Of a DNA stretch of 14,193 nt, positions 1 through 7,101 are shown piece by piece. The position numbers and the translations under genes were made by a program. Numbering within the stretch: position 1 is the first letter of the stretch; each line of letters starts with the position of its first letter. This DNA is from JBEDUK01 sp040414485 (GTDB lineage: Bacteria; Actinomycetota; UBA4738): contig JBEDUK010000114.1 of NCBI GenBank assembly GCA_040414485.1, positions 1-14,193 of the forward strand, read 5' to 3'. The notes under the pieces were generated by a model. It was not told the origin of the DNA. It saw only the letters and a program-made list of their open reading frames with translations, and did not search any database.

Positions 1-1674
1 TGCTGCGATGTTGGGCAGGGTGTCGAGCGGAAGCATCGGCAGGTCCTGCGCCATCAGCACTTGCAGTTGCTGGGTGAGCTGCGCCCGCTTGGTCGAGTCC
101 AGCTCCTGGCCGGCCTGATGCATGATCGAGTCGGCCTGCTGGTTGCACCAGTGGTCCCAGTTGGCACCGCTGAAGTTGTTCGCCTTCGTCGGGATCTGGT
201 TGCAGGAGAACGTGCTGGAGACGTCGGGGTCGATGATCGGCCCCTGCGCGTAGAGCGCGACCTGGAACTGCCCCTGCGGGGCGATGTTCGAGAACAGGTC
301 CGTCGGCACGTAGGTGTGGATCTGGATGTTGATCCCAGCGGCGAGCGCCTTCTGCTGGAGCAGCGACACGGTCGTCGCGCGACGGACGTTGCCGGCCGTC
401 GTGGAGATCGTGATCGTCAGCGGCTTGCCGTTCTTGTCAAGGAAGAACCCGCTGTTCGCCCGGTCGTCCTTGTAGCCGGCCGAGGTGAGCAGCTGTGCTG
501 CCTTGTCAGGGTTGTAGGTGTACTGCGCGAAGGCGCCTGGGTCCGAACACCACGGTCCCTGACCCGGGATCCATAACCCGCAGTTGTTCACCTGCGCGCT
601 CGGGTTGTTCAGCGCGATGACCCCCTGGATGACCGCCTGCCGGTCCACGGCGTAGGAGAACGCCTGCCGGACCTTCAGGTCAGTCAAGGGAGCCGAGTTG
701 AGCTGGAACCAGAGCGCTTCGACGAAGTTGCCGTTCCCGCCGACCGATTTGACGTTCGGATTATTCCCGAACTGATCGGAGAACGGGACGTTGGACGGCT
801 GCGGGAAGATCGCGTCCACGTCGCCCGACAGGATCGAGCTGACCTCCGTGGGCTGGTCCTCGCGCGGAACGAACGTGACCTGGTCAAGGTAGGTCTTCTT
901 GCCCCAGTACTTGGGGTTGCGCACCAGCACCGCCTGGTCCTGCGACCAGGACTTGACCATCCACGGCCCGCCAGAGAACGGGACGGAGTCGGTCATCTGG
1001 CCCTTGAGGTCGGGCTTGTCCGGGAACCCAGGGACGCTCGAGAACTGCGACTTCTCCAAGATGAAGCTGGTGGCCCCACCGAAGAGGTCGAACCAGTCGA
1101 CAAAGATCTTGTTGAAGTCCAGCTTGACCGTCTGCGGGTCCGGGCACTCGACCTTGGTGACGCCGGCGGCCTCGCCGGTGCCGTCGTAGCCGTAGGTCGA
1201 GTACGTGCCCGTCGTGTTCATGATCGCCTTCCAGGTGAAGTCGACGTCATCACACGTGATGGGCGTACCGTCCGACCAGACGGCGTTCGGCTGCAGGTGC
1301 CAGGTGACCGAGAACGGGCTCTGCGTGATCCCCTGGTTGTCCAGGCTCGGCACCTCGGTGGTCAGGGCGCTCGGGCCCTGCTCCGTCTTGGCGGTCCACT
1401 GCCCGAGCCGCGGGAACACGAACTCCTGGATCGTGTAGAGGTACCACGATGCGGAGGCGCAGTCCGTAACTGGGTTCAGGCACTGTGGCCACTGCTCGGC
1501 GCCGATGACGATGTTGCCGCCCGAGTGTGGCGCTCCCGCGGCCGGTGGGCTACCGGCATTGTTGCCAGTCGGCGAGCCGTTGCTGCCACTGTTGTTGTTG
1601 CTTCCACAGGCGACCGCGGCGATGGCGATGACGCCTGCGAGTGCGATATAGCGGGCGGACGCCCGTAACCGCAT
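1..1674 (-). CDS. ABC transporter substrate-binding lipoprotein, family 5 (peptide/nickel type), 3' end cut by window
   Basis: Extracytoplasmic solute-binding protein of the SBP_bac_5 (DppA/OppA-like) family, expected to capture oligopeptides or similar solutes for an ABC importer. Reading leftwards from the ATG at 1674, the frame stays open to base 1 (558 codons). The N-terminus is a lipoprotein signal: basic MRLR, a hydrophobic core, and the lipidation Cys at residue 23 in the context AVAC, followed by an Asn/Ser/Gly-rich tether. The mature part aligns along its length with the protein encoded at 5113-6837, sharing stretches such as EQWPQCLNPVTDC, YLYTI, FSGGPWMVKSWSQDQAVLV, TFVPREDQP and NNCGLWIPGQGPWC. 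By that comparison about 30 C-terminal residues lie beyond the edge. An in-frame ATG at 1680 is possible, but AGGAGG lies 6 bases before 1674, and with that start both paralogues carry the lipobox Cys at residue 23. No permease or ATPase gene is visible, so the substrate is unknown. Confidence 0.93.
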   Translation of the reverse strand, partial: MRLRASARYIALAGVIAIAAVACGSNNNSGSNGSPTGNNAGSPPAAGAPHSGGNIVIGAEQWPQCLNPVTDCASASWYLYTIQEFVFPRLGQWTAKTEQGPSALTTEVPSLDNQGITQSPFSVTWHLQPNAVWSDGTPITCDDVDFTWKAIMNTTGTYSTYGYDGTGEAAGVTKVECPDPQTVKLDFNKIFVDWFDLFGGATSFILEKSQFSSVPGFPDKPDLKGQMTDSVPFSGGPWMVKSWSQDQAVLVRNPKYWGKKTYLDQVTFVPREDQPTEVSSILSGDVDAIFPQPSNVPFSDQFGNNPNVKSVGGNGNFVEALWFQLNSAPLTDLKVRQAFSYAVDRQAVIQGVIALNNPSAQVNNCGLWIPGQGPWCSDPGAFAQYTYNPDKAAQLLTSAGYKDDRANSGFFLDKNGKPLTITISTTAGNVRRATTVSLLQQKALAAGINIQIHTYVPTDLFSNIAPQGQFQVALYAQGPIIDPDVSSTFSCNQIPTKANNFSGANWDHWCNQQADSIMHQAGQELDSTKRAQLTQQLQVLMAQDLPMLPLDTLPNIAA

Positions 1675-1680
1675 GCGCAT

Positions 1681-1686
1681 CCTCCT
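1681..1686 (-). promoter_or_regulatory. Shine-Dalgarno site of first substrate-binding protein gene
   Basis: Read on the minus strand this is AGGAGG, 6 bases before the ATG at 1674. It directly abuts the alternative ATG at 1680, which argues for 1674 as the start. A second purine-rich run (GGGGGAGGAAG) lies just upstream and would serve the 1680 start less well. Confidence 0.75.
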
Positions 1687-1722
1687 CTCTTCCTCCCCCC
1701 GACGGCCGCCTCCTGCGGCATG

Positions 1723-1734
1723 CGTCGGCCGACG
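1723..1734. promoter_or_regulatory. 12-bp perfect palindrome at predicted transcription start (operator candidate)
   Basis: CGTCGGCCGACG is a perfect 12-bp palindrome. It begins one base downstream, in the minus-strand sense, of the GATAAT -10 candidate, so it would straddle the transcription start of the first substrate-binding protein gene. A repressor bound here would block initiation. The half-sites GTCGG and CCGAC recur, 8 bases apart, upstream of the second paralogue (6871-6888). The regulator is unknown. Confidence 0.45.
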
Positions 1735-1735
1735 G

Positions 1736-1765
1736 ATTATCTCCATGGCGGGATACGGAAGGCAA
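1736..1765 (-). promoter_or_regulatory. Putative sigma-70-type promoter for first substrate-binding protein gene
   Basis: On the minus strand, TTGCCT (1760-1765) and GATAAT (1736-1741) are separated by 18 bases and resemble -35 and -10 hexamers. The predicted start near 1729 gives a leader of about 55 bases before the ATG at 1674, long enough to hold the AGGAGG ribosome site. Confidence 0.5.
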
Positions 1766-1801
1766 GGAGGTTCGGGATTGCCCCCGAGCCCCGAAAGCCG
1801 T

Positions 1802-1824
1802 CGCCCCCCGCCCGGCTGGGGGCG
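1802..1824. other. Small GC-rich inverted repeat upstream of uvrB
   Basis: CGCCCCC (1802-1808) and GGGGGCG (1818-1824) form a 7-bp perfect stem with a 9-base loop, about 27 bases upstream of the putative uvrB -10. There is no T-run beside it. It may be a weak terminator, an operator, or chance in GC-rich DNA. Confidence 0.3.
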
Positions 1825-1850
1825 AAAGGTACCATGTCGCAGGCACCAAC

Positions 1851-1856
1851 TAGGCT
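1851..1856 (+). promoter_or_regulatory. Putative -10 element of uvrB (leaderless)
   Basis: TAGGCT lies 10 bases before the ATG at 1867, so transcription would start at or next to the start codon. The same hexamer at the same distance precedes the minus-strand gene starting at 8661. No clear -35 hexamer is seen 16-18 bases upstream. Confidence 0.5.
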
Positions 1857-1866
1857 TCCTTTCGTC

Positions 1867-3891
1867 ATGGTCGAAGAGCGCAGATTTCAGCTGGTTTCGG
1901 ACTTCCATCCGGCCGGTGACCAGCCGCCCGCCATCCAGGCACTCGCCCAGGGCGTGGTGCGCGGCGAAGAGCATCAGACGCTGCTCGGCGTGACCGGGAC
2001 CGGCAAGACGTTCACCATGGCCGGGGTGATCGAACAGGTCCAACGGCCGACGCTCGTGATCGCGCCCAACAAGTCATTGGCGGCGCAGTTGGCCCAGGAG
2101 TTCCGGGCGTTCTTCCCCGACAACGCGGTGGAGTACTTCGTCTCCTATTACGACTACTACCAGCCCGAGGCCTACGTCCCGCAGACCGACACCTACATCG
2201 AGAAGGACTCCTCGATCAACGACGAGATCGAGCGGCTTCGGCATTCGGCCACCTCGGCGCTCCTGTCGCGCCGTGACGTGATCATCGTGGCGTCGGTCTC
2301 CTGCATCTACGGCCTGGGCTCCCCGCAGGAGTACGAAGGGCAATTGCTGCGCGTGCACCGCGGGGTGGCCACAGACCGCGACTGGGCCATCCGCAGGCTG
2401 ATCGACATCCAGTACGAGCGCAACGAGGTGAACCTCACGCGCGGCAAGTTCCGGGTCCGGGGGGACACGCTCGAGGTCATGCCCGCGTACGAGCAGAGCG
2501 CGGTGCGGGTCGAATGGTGGGGCGACACGATCGAACGGATCCTGGTGATGGATCCCCTCACGGGCGAGGTGCTGTCCGAGCCCTCGGAGATCGTGGTGTT
2601 CCCGGCGACGCACTACGTGACGCCGCGCGAGCAGATGCTCCGGGCCATCGAGACCATCCAGGTCGAGCTGGCCGAGCGGCTCACGACCCTCGAATCCGAG
2701 AGCAAGCTGCTGGAGGCCCAGCGGCTGCGGATGCGGACGAACTACGACCTGGAGATGCTGCGTGAGGTGGGGTTCTGCAGCGGCATCGAGAACTACTCGC
2801 GGCACCTTGACGGCCGGGCGCCCGGAACGGCGCCGTACACGCTGCTGGACTACTTCCCGGACGACTGGCTCTGCGTGATCGACGAGTCGCACGTCACCGT
2901 GCCGCAGTTGCACGGCATGTACGAGGGCGACATGTCGCGCAAGCGGACGCTGGTTGAGTTCGGCTTCCGACTCCCGTCGGCCATGGACAACCGGCCGCTG
3001 CGGTTCGACGAGTTCTCCGAGCGCGTCGGACAGATCGTGTACATGTCGGCCACGCCGGGGCCCTACGAGCTGCGGGTGTCGAAGCAGGTCGTCGAACAGA
3101 TCGTGCGGCCGACCGGCCTGATCGACCCCGAGGTCGAGGTCCGGCCCACGCGAGGGCAGATCGACGACCTGATCGCCGAGATCCGGGTGCGGGCGGAGAA
3201 CGACCAGCGCGTGCTGGTCACCACGCTCACGAAGAAGATGGCGGAGGACCTCACCGACTACCTGCTGGAACTGGGGATGCGCGTGCGGTACCTCCACTCC
3301 GAGGTGGACACCGTCCAGCGCATCGAGATCCTGCGGGACCTCCGGCTGGGGGAGTTCGACGTGCTGGTCGGGATCAACCTGCTGCGCGAGGGCCTGGATC
3401 TCCCCGAGGTCTCGCTGGTGGCGATCCTGGACGCGGACAAGGAGGGTTTCCTTCGAAGCGACACCTCGCTCATCCAGACCATCGGCCGCGCCGCCCGCAA
3501 CGTGGACGGAACCGTCCTCATGTATGCGGACACCATCACCGATTCCATGCGGACGGCCATCTCCGAGACGCAGCGGCGCCGCAAGATCCAGATGGCCTAC
3601 AACCAGGAGCACGGCATCGACCCGCAGACGGTCCGGAAGCGCGTGGCGGACATCCTTCTATCTCTCGACCTCGGGCAGCGGCAGACGGCGCCCCGGCGGG
3701 AACGGCGCGGCCGGCGCCCGGACCATCCGCAGCTGCCCAGGGAGGAGCTCGAACGGCTGATCGCGAGCCTGGAGGAGGAGATGCACCAGGCCGCGCGCGA
3801 CCTGCGGTTCGAGTACGCGGCACGGGTCCGCGACGAGGTGAAGGAACTCCGCCGGGAACTGGCCGTCATGCGGGAAGCGAACGTCGGGTAG
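1867..3891 (+). CDS. uvrB: Excinuclease ABC subunit UvrB
   Basis: DNA damage-verification helicase of nucleotide excision repair; UvrA loads it at the lesion, then it recruits UvrC. With this start it has 674 residues, almost the length of E. coli UvrB. Visible elements: the classic N-terminus (RRFQLVSDFHPAGDQP), Walker A GVTGTGKT (about 41-48, Lys47), the damage-probing beta-hairpin YYDYYQPEAYVP (from about 94), the Walker B DESH (about 339-342), helicase motif VI TIGRAARN (about 538-545), and a C-terminal UVR domain (about 627-662) that binds UvrA and UvrC. The frame extends upstream to an ATG at 1834 with a weak purine-rich site (SQAPTRLPFV extension), and further still. I prefer 1867 because the protein family starts there and TAGGCT sits 10 bases before it, as at other genes here. 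The amidohydrolase gene follows after 6 bases. Confidence 0.97.
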   Translation: MVEERRFQLVSDFHPAGDQPPAIQALAQGVVRGEEHQTLLGVTGTGKTFTMAGVIEQVQRPTLVIAPNKSLAAQLAQEFRAFFPDNAVEYFVSYYDYYQPEAYVPQTDTYIEKDSSINDEIERLRHSATSALLSRRDVIIVASVSCIYGLGSPQEYEGQLLRVHRGVATDRDWAIRRLIDIQYERNEVNLTRGKFRVRGDTLEVMPAYEQSAVRVEWWGDTIERILVMDPLTGEVLSEPSEIVVFPATHYVTPREQMLRAIETIQVELAERLTTLESESKLLEAQRLRMRTNYDLEMLREVGFCSGIENYSRHLDGRAPGTAPYTLLDYFPDDWLCVIDESHVTVPQLHGMYEGDMSRKRTLVEFGFRLPSAMDNRPLRFDEFSERVGQIVYMSATPGPYELRVSKQVVEQIVRPTGLIDPEVEVRPTRGQIDDLIAEIRVRAENDQRVLVTTLTKKMAEDLTDYLLELGMRVRYLHSEVDTVQRIEILRDLRLGEFDVLVGINLLREGLDLPEVSLVAILDADKEGFLRSDTSLIQTIGRAARNVDGTVLMYADTITDSMRTAISETQRRRKIQMAYNQEHGIDPQTVRKRVADILLSLDLGQRQTAPRRERRGRRPDHPQLPREELERLIASLEEEMHQAARDLRFEYAARVRDEVKELRRELAVMREANVG

Positions 3892-3897
3892 CGGCGG

Positions 3898-4953
3898 GTG
3901 AGCGCCGGGCCCGCCGTCGCGGTCCGCGCGCCGCTCGCGTGGCTGGGCGCGGGCCGCCTGGTTGAGGACGCGTTGGTCCTCGCCCGCGGCGGCCTGATCT
4001 CCTACGCCGGTCCCGCGAAGGGAGCCGAGGCGCCGTCCGACGGTGCGGGCGAGGAGTTCAGGATCGACGGGTTCCTGATGCCGGCGGTTGCCGACCGCCA
4101 CGTCCACATCGGTCTCTCCAGCCCGGATGAGGTGCTTCGCGGTGGCGTCTCGCGCGTCAGGGACCTTGCGTGGCCTCCGGCCACGATCCACCCGCTCGCG
4201 CGGGAGTCCGAGGATGAGACGGCATTCGACGGCCCACTGATCCGGGCGGTCGGTCCGATGATCACCGCGCACGGCGGCTATCCGTCGCGGGCCTTCTGGG
4301 CGCCGAACGGGACCGCCCTGGAGATCCGCGGCATGGACGAGGCTGAAGCGGCGACCCGGCGGGTCCTGGCGGAGGGTTCGGCGAACGCCGTCAAGGTCGC
4401 GTTGAACGCCGACGCGGGACCGGTGCTTCGCGACGACGAGCTCGTCGCCGTCTGCGAGACGGCGCATGGGATGGGGGCGGTCGTCACGGTGCACGCCCAG
4501 GGTGCCGGCCAGGCCGAACGCGCGCTCGGCGCCGGCGCCGACGAGTTCGCCCATTGCCCCTGGTCGGAACGACTGGCCGATGACGTGGTGCATGCCGTGG
4601 CCGCGAGCATGCGGATCGTCTCCACCCTGGACATCCACTCGTACGGGCGGGCCGCGCCGGAGCTGGACGTGGCGCTCGACAACCTCCGGCGCTTCGTGCA
4701 GGCGGGAGGGCGCGTGGCGTACGGGACCGACCTGGGCAACGGACCGATCCCGGCCGGGATCGACGCGCACGAGGCCGCGTTGCTCGATGCCGCCGGTGTC
4801 CAGGACGAACGCCTGCTCGAGGCGATGACCGAGCACGTGTTGGGCGCCGGCGAGCCGGCCGATCTCATCGGGCTGGGAGCGAACCCGCTGGACGACGTCG
4901 CCGAGATCGGTTCGGTCGTGTTCGTCATGCGAGGCGGGCGCCGGGTGCGCTGA
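3898..4953 (+). CDS. Metal-dependent amidohydrolase (imidazolonepropionase/prolidase-like)
   Basis: Cytoplasmic member of the amidohydrolase superfamily (351 residues from a GTG start); no signal peptide is seen. All metal-site residues expected of a binuclear member are present: the HxH pair H68/H70 in DRHVHIG, the probably carboxylated K166 in NAVKVALN, H199 in VTVHAQG, H219 in EFAHCPW and D278 in YGTDLGNG. The C-terminus ADLIGLGANPLDDVAEI is the usual return strand of the small beta-domain in this family. The substrate cannot be told from sequence; cyclic amides, dipeptides or similar compounds are possible. The GTG lies 6 bases after the uvrB stop with only a weak ribosome site, so translation is probably coupled to uvrB and transcription shared. 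It is slightly shorter than the common 380-420 residues, mainly at the N-terminus. A role in repair is not implied. Confidence 0.88.
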   Translation: MSAGPAVAVRAPLAWLGAGRLVEDALVLARGGLISYAGPAKGAEAPSDGAGEEFRIDGFLMPAVADRHVHIGLSSPDEVLRGGVSRVRDLAWPPATIHPLARESEDETAFDGPLIRAVGPMITAHGGYPSRAFWAPNGTALEIRGMDEAEAATRRVLAEGSANAVKVALNADAGPVLRDDELVAVCETAHGMGAVVTVHAQGAGQAERALGAGADEFAHCPWSERLADDVVHAVAASMRIVSTLDIHSYGRAAPELDVALDNLRRFVQAGGRVAYGTDLGNGPIPAGIDAHEAALLDAAGVQDERLLEAMTEHVLGAGEPADLIGLGANPLDDVAEIGSVVFVMRGGRRVR

Positions 4954-4990
4954 GGTGGGCTGAGGTCGGCTGAGGTCGGCTGAGGCAACC
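4951..4990 (+). repeat. 10-bp tandem repeat carrying TGA in all three frames
   Basis: Units TGAGGTGGGC, TGAGGTCGGC, TGAGGTCGGC and the partial TGAGGCAACC lie head to tail. The first TGA is the stop codon of the amidohydrolase. Because the period is 10, the next two TGAs fall in the other two frames, so ribosomes reading through in any frame meet a stop. Confidence 0.85.
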
Positions 4991-5001
4991 AGGTGGAAAG
5001 G

Positions 5002-5056
5002 GGAGGGCCCCGCCGCCTTCGGTCTGACGCTCGAGACCTTGGCGGCGGGGCCCTCC
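5002..5056. terminator. Bidirectional hairpin between convergent genes
   Basis: A perfect 16-bp GC-rich inverted repeat: left arm 5002-5017, right arm 5041-5056. The 23-base interval contains a nested 5-bp pair GGTCT/AGACC (5021-5025 and 5034-5038). It lies between the ends of the amidohydrolase (plus) and the second substrate-binding protein (minus) and could end both transcripts. Neither side has a strong T-run; the minus-strand exit has only CCTTTCC. It may therefore work as a non-canonical terminator or as a 3' RNA stabiliser. Confidence 0.75.
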
Positions 5057-5076
5057 GGTTCCCTGAAGCTGGTGCT

Positions 5077-5100
5077 GTTCCCGTTCCTGTTCCTGTTCCT
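5077..5100. repeat. Hexanucleotide tandem repeat (GTTCCY)x4
   Basis: Four head-to-tail units: GTTCCC then GTTCCT three times. It lies between the hairpin and the stop codon of the second substrate-binding gene, hence in the 3' untranslated part of that mRNA. Short repeats of this kind can change copy number by slippage. No function is evident. Confidence 0.8.
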
Positions 5101-5112
5101 CCGATGAGGCTC

Positions 5113-6837
5113 CTACGGCACGTACCACTGGTTCATGTTGAAGAACAGGCCGTAGGCGGAGGAGTTCCACGCGCCGACCGGGCCGGCGATCTGGTCCGTG
5201 CGCCACGCCGAGACGTTCGGCAGCGTGTCGACCGGGAGCATGGGCAGGTCCTGAGCCATCAGCCCGCCGATCTGCTGGATCAGCTGCGCCCGCTTGGCGG
5301 TGTCCAGCTCCTGGTCGCTCTGCGCCATGAGCTGGTCGGCCTGCGGGTTCCTCCAGTGGTCCCAGTTCTCGCCCGCGTAGTTGTTGCCCTTGGTCGGGAT
5401 CTGGTTCGAGGAGAACACCGCCGTGACCGACGGGTCGATGATCGGACCCTGCGCGTAGAGCGCCACCTGGAAGTTGCCCTGCGGCGCGACGTTCGAGAAC
5501 AGGTCCGTCGGGTCGTACGCCTTGATCTGCAGGCCGAAGCCGGCCGCGCTCGCCTTCTGCTGAAGCAGGGCGACCGTGGTGGCCCGGCGGGCGTTGCCGG
5601 CCGTCGTGGAGATGGTGATGTTCAGCGGCTTGCCGCCCTTCTCATAGATCCCGTTCGACCCCTTCGTGTACCCGTCCTGGGACAGCAACTGCGTGGCCAT
5701 CGTGGGGTTGTAGGTGTACTTCGCGAACGGTCCGGGCGTCGGGCACCATGGGCCCTGTCCCGGGATCCACAGGCCACAGTTGTTGACCTGCGCCGTCGGG
5801 TTGTTCAGGCGAATGACCGAGTTGATGACCGCCTCGCGGTCCATCGCGTAGGCGAACGCCTGGCGAACCTTCGGGTCGTTCATGGGCGGCTGATCCATCT
5901 GGATCCACAGCGCCTCGACGAAGTTGCCGTTCGCGCCCACCGCCTTGATGTTCGGGTTCTGGTTGAACTGGGTCAGGAGCGAGACGTTCGACGGCTGCGG
6001 GAAGATGGCCGCCACGTCGCCTGCGAGCAGCGAGTTGATCTCCGACGGCTGGTCCTCACGCGGGACGAACGTCACCTGGTCCAGATAGGGCTTCTGATCC
6101 CAGTAGTGCGGGTTCGGCACCAGAACGGCCTGATCCTGGCTCCAGGACTTGACCATCCACGGGCCGCCCGAGAACGGGATCGAGTCGTTCATCTCGGTCT
6201 TGAGGTCCGGCTTGGTCGGGTTCACGTTCGGGAACGCCGCCTTCTCGAGGATATAGCCGAGCGCGCCACCGAAGATGTCGACCCAGTCGACCCAGACACT
6301 CTTGAAGTTGATCTTGACCGTGGTCGGCTGCGCGCAGTCGATCGACTTGATCTGGTCGTAGCCGGTGGTCGAGTACGTGCCGGTCGTGTCCATGATCGCC
6401 TTCCACGTGAACGCCACGTCGTTGCAGGTGATCGGCGTGTTGTCCGACCACACCGCCTTCGGGTTCAGGTGGTAGGTGATGGTGAACGGGTTCTGCGTGA
6501 TCCCGCCGTTGTCCAGGCTCGGCAGCTGCGTGATCAGGGGCGAGGCCTCGGGCGTGGAATTGACCGAGTACGCCGCCAGCCGCGGGAACACGTGCTCCGC
6601 GATCGTGTACAGGTACCAGGATGCGGCCGTGCAGTCGGTCACCGGGTTCAGGCACTGCGGCCACTGCTCGGCGCCGAAGACGGCCTTACCGCCCGGCTTG
6701 GGTGATCCGGTCGCGGTCGGCGCGACCGTGTTGAGAGCGCCGCCTCCGCCGCCGCCGGAGCCGCCACCGCACGCTGCGGCGCCGAGGACGACGGCGGTCG
6801 TGAGAACGGCGAGTGAGAACCAGGGGCGTCGGTGCAT
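5113..6837 (-). CDS. ABC transporter substrate-binding lipoprotein, family 5 (paralogue of the left-edge gene)
   Basis: Complete solute-binding protein of 574 residues in the SBP_bac_5 (DppA/OppA-like) family, predicted to be membrane-anchored outside the cytoplasm and to feed an ABC importer. It has a basic start (MHRR), a hydrophobic core, a lipidation Cys at residue 23 (context AAAC) and a very Gly-rich tether. The mature domain has the family pattern, for example FPRL near 85-88 and the stretch AVWSDNTPITCNDVAFTWKA. It aligns end to end with the protein at 1-1674. Conserved Cys residues in both (QCLNPVTDC, PITC, NNCGLW and PWC) suggest disulfides. The start is well supported by AAGGAGG 7 bases upstream. 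No transporter membrane or ATPase gene adjoins it, so it may be an orphan receptor or share a transporter encoded elsewhere. The kynureninase gene is divergent. Confidence 0.95.
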   Translation of the reverse strand: MHRRPWFSLAVLTTAVVLGAAACGGGSGGGGGGALNTVAPTATGSPKPGGKAVFGAEQWPQCLNPVTDCTAASWYLYTIAEHVFPRLAAYSVNSTPEASPLITQLPSLDNGGITQNPFTITYHLNPKAVWSDNTPITCNDVAFTWKAIMDTTGTYSTTGYDQIKSIDCAQPTTVKINFKSVWVDWVDIFGGALGYILEKAAFPNVNPTKPDLKTEMNDSIPFSGGPWMVKSWSQDQAVLVPNPHYWDQKPYLDQVTFVPREDQPSEINSLLAGDVAAIFPQPSNVSLLTQFNQNPNIKAVGANGNFVEALWIQMDQPPMNDPKVRQAFAYAMDREAVINSVIRLNNPTAQVNNCGLWIPGQGPWCPTPGPFAKYTYNPTMATQLLSQDGYTKGSNGIYEKGGKPLNITISTTAGNARRATTVALLQQKASAAGFGLQIKAYDPTDLFSNVAPQGNFQVALYAQGPIIDPSVTAVFSSNQIPTKGNNYAGENWDHWRNPQADQLMAQSDQELDTAKRAQLIQQIGGLMAQDLPMLPVDTLPNVSAWRTDQIAGPVGAWNSSAYGLFFNMNQWYVP

Positions 6838-6844
6838 GCTCTGC

Positions 6845-6851
6845 CCTCCTT
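6845..6851 (-). promoter_or_regulatory. Shine-Dalgarno site of second substrate-binding protein gene
   Basis: Read on the minus strand this is AAGGAGG, inside a longer GAAGGAGGG, 7 bases before the ATG at 6837. It is a near-ideal ribosome site and fixes the start codon. It contrasts with the repair genes here, which lack such a site. Confidence 0.8.
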
Positions 6852-6870
6852 CGTGCAGGTGTTGCTTCCG

Positions 6871-6903
6871 GTCGGCCTGCGGACCGACTCGGCGTTTCGA
6901 AAC
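6871..6903. promoter_or_regulatory. Inverted-repeat elements in the divergent region upstream of second substrate-binding protein gene
   Basis: Two elements are visible. GTCGG (6871-6875) and CCGAC (6884-6888) form an 8-base-spaced inverted repeat that shares half-sites with the palindrome upstream of the first paralogue. GTTTCGAAAC (6894-6903) is a perfect 10-bp palindrome. I could not recognise a convincing -10/-35 pair for the minus-strand gene in this region, so any operator role is tentative. Confidence 0.3.
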
Positions 6904-7051
6904 TCACCTCAACACTCTGTCCGTGGAACGGTGCCCAGCCCGGGTGGACGTCACGCCAATTCGGTACCGATGCAACGAATCCACCACATATCGCCACGGG
7001 ACGGTCGGGCCCTTGCATGAACCCGGGGCTCGATTCGAACCGGACCGGTCA

Positions 7052-7057
7052 TAGACT
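7052..7057 (+). promoter_or_regulatory. Putative -10 element of kynureninase gene
   Basis: TAGACT fits the TAG-R-N-T pattern seen before other genes in this window. A transcript starting near 7064-7066 would have a leader of about 37 bases to the ATG at 7102, or about 16 bases to the ATG at 7081. No good -35 is seen. Confidence 0.4.
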
Positions 7058-7101
7058 CCGGCAACCACCTCCCGACGCGGATGTGGCGGATCGGAAGGGT
7101 G

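Noticed and set aside
2074..3612. 512-codon minus-strand open frame opposite uvrB
   Set aside because: Arg/His/Asp/Val/Leu-rich with no folded-protein pattern. It is the antisense shadow of a high-GC gene whose own product is certain.
3898..4953. Amidohydrolase as a kynurenine-pathway enzyme paired with kynureninase
   Set aside because: Kynurenine formamidase belongs to other folds, and the two genes are in separate transcription units 2 kb apart. There is no sequence support.
4993..6705. 570-codon plus-strand open frame opposite the second substrate-binding gene
   Set aside because: Composition dominated by Arg, Val, Asp and Gly, starting inside the hairpin region. The minus-strand gene has a signal peptide, a ribosome site and a clear family match.
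7025..7050. tRNA T-loop-like GGTTCGAATC on the minus strand
   Set aside because: The flanking bases do not form a five-pair T-stem, and no anticodon arm or acceptor stem is found nearby.
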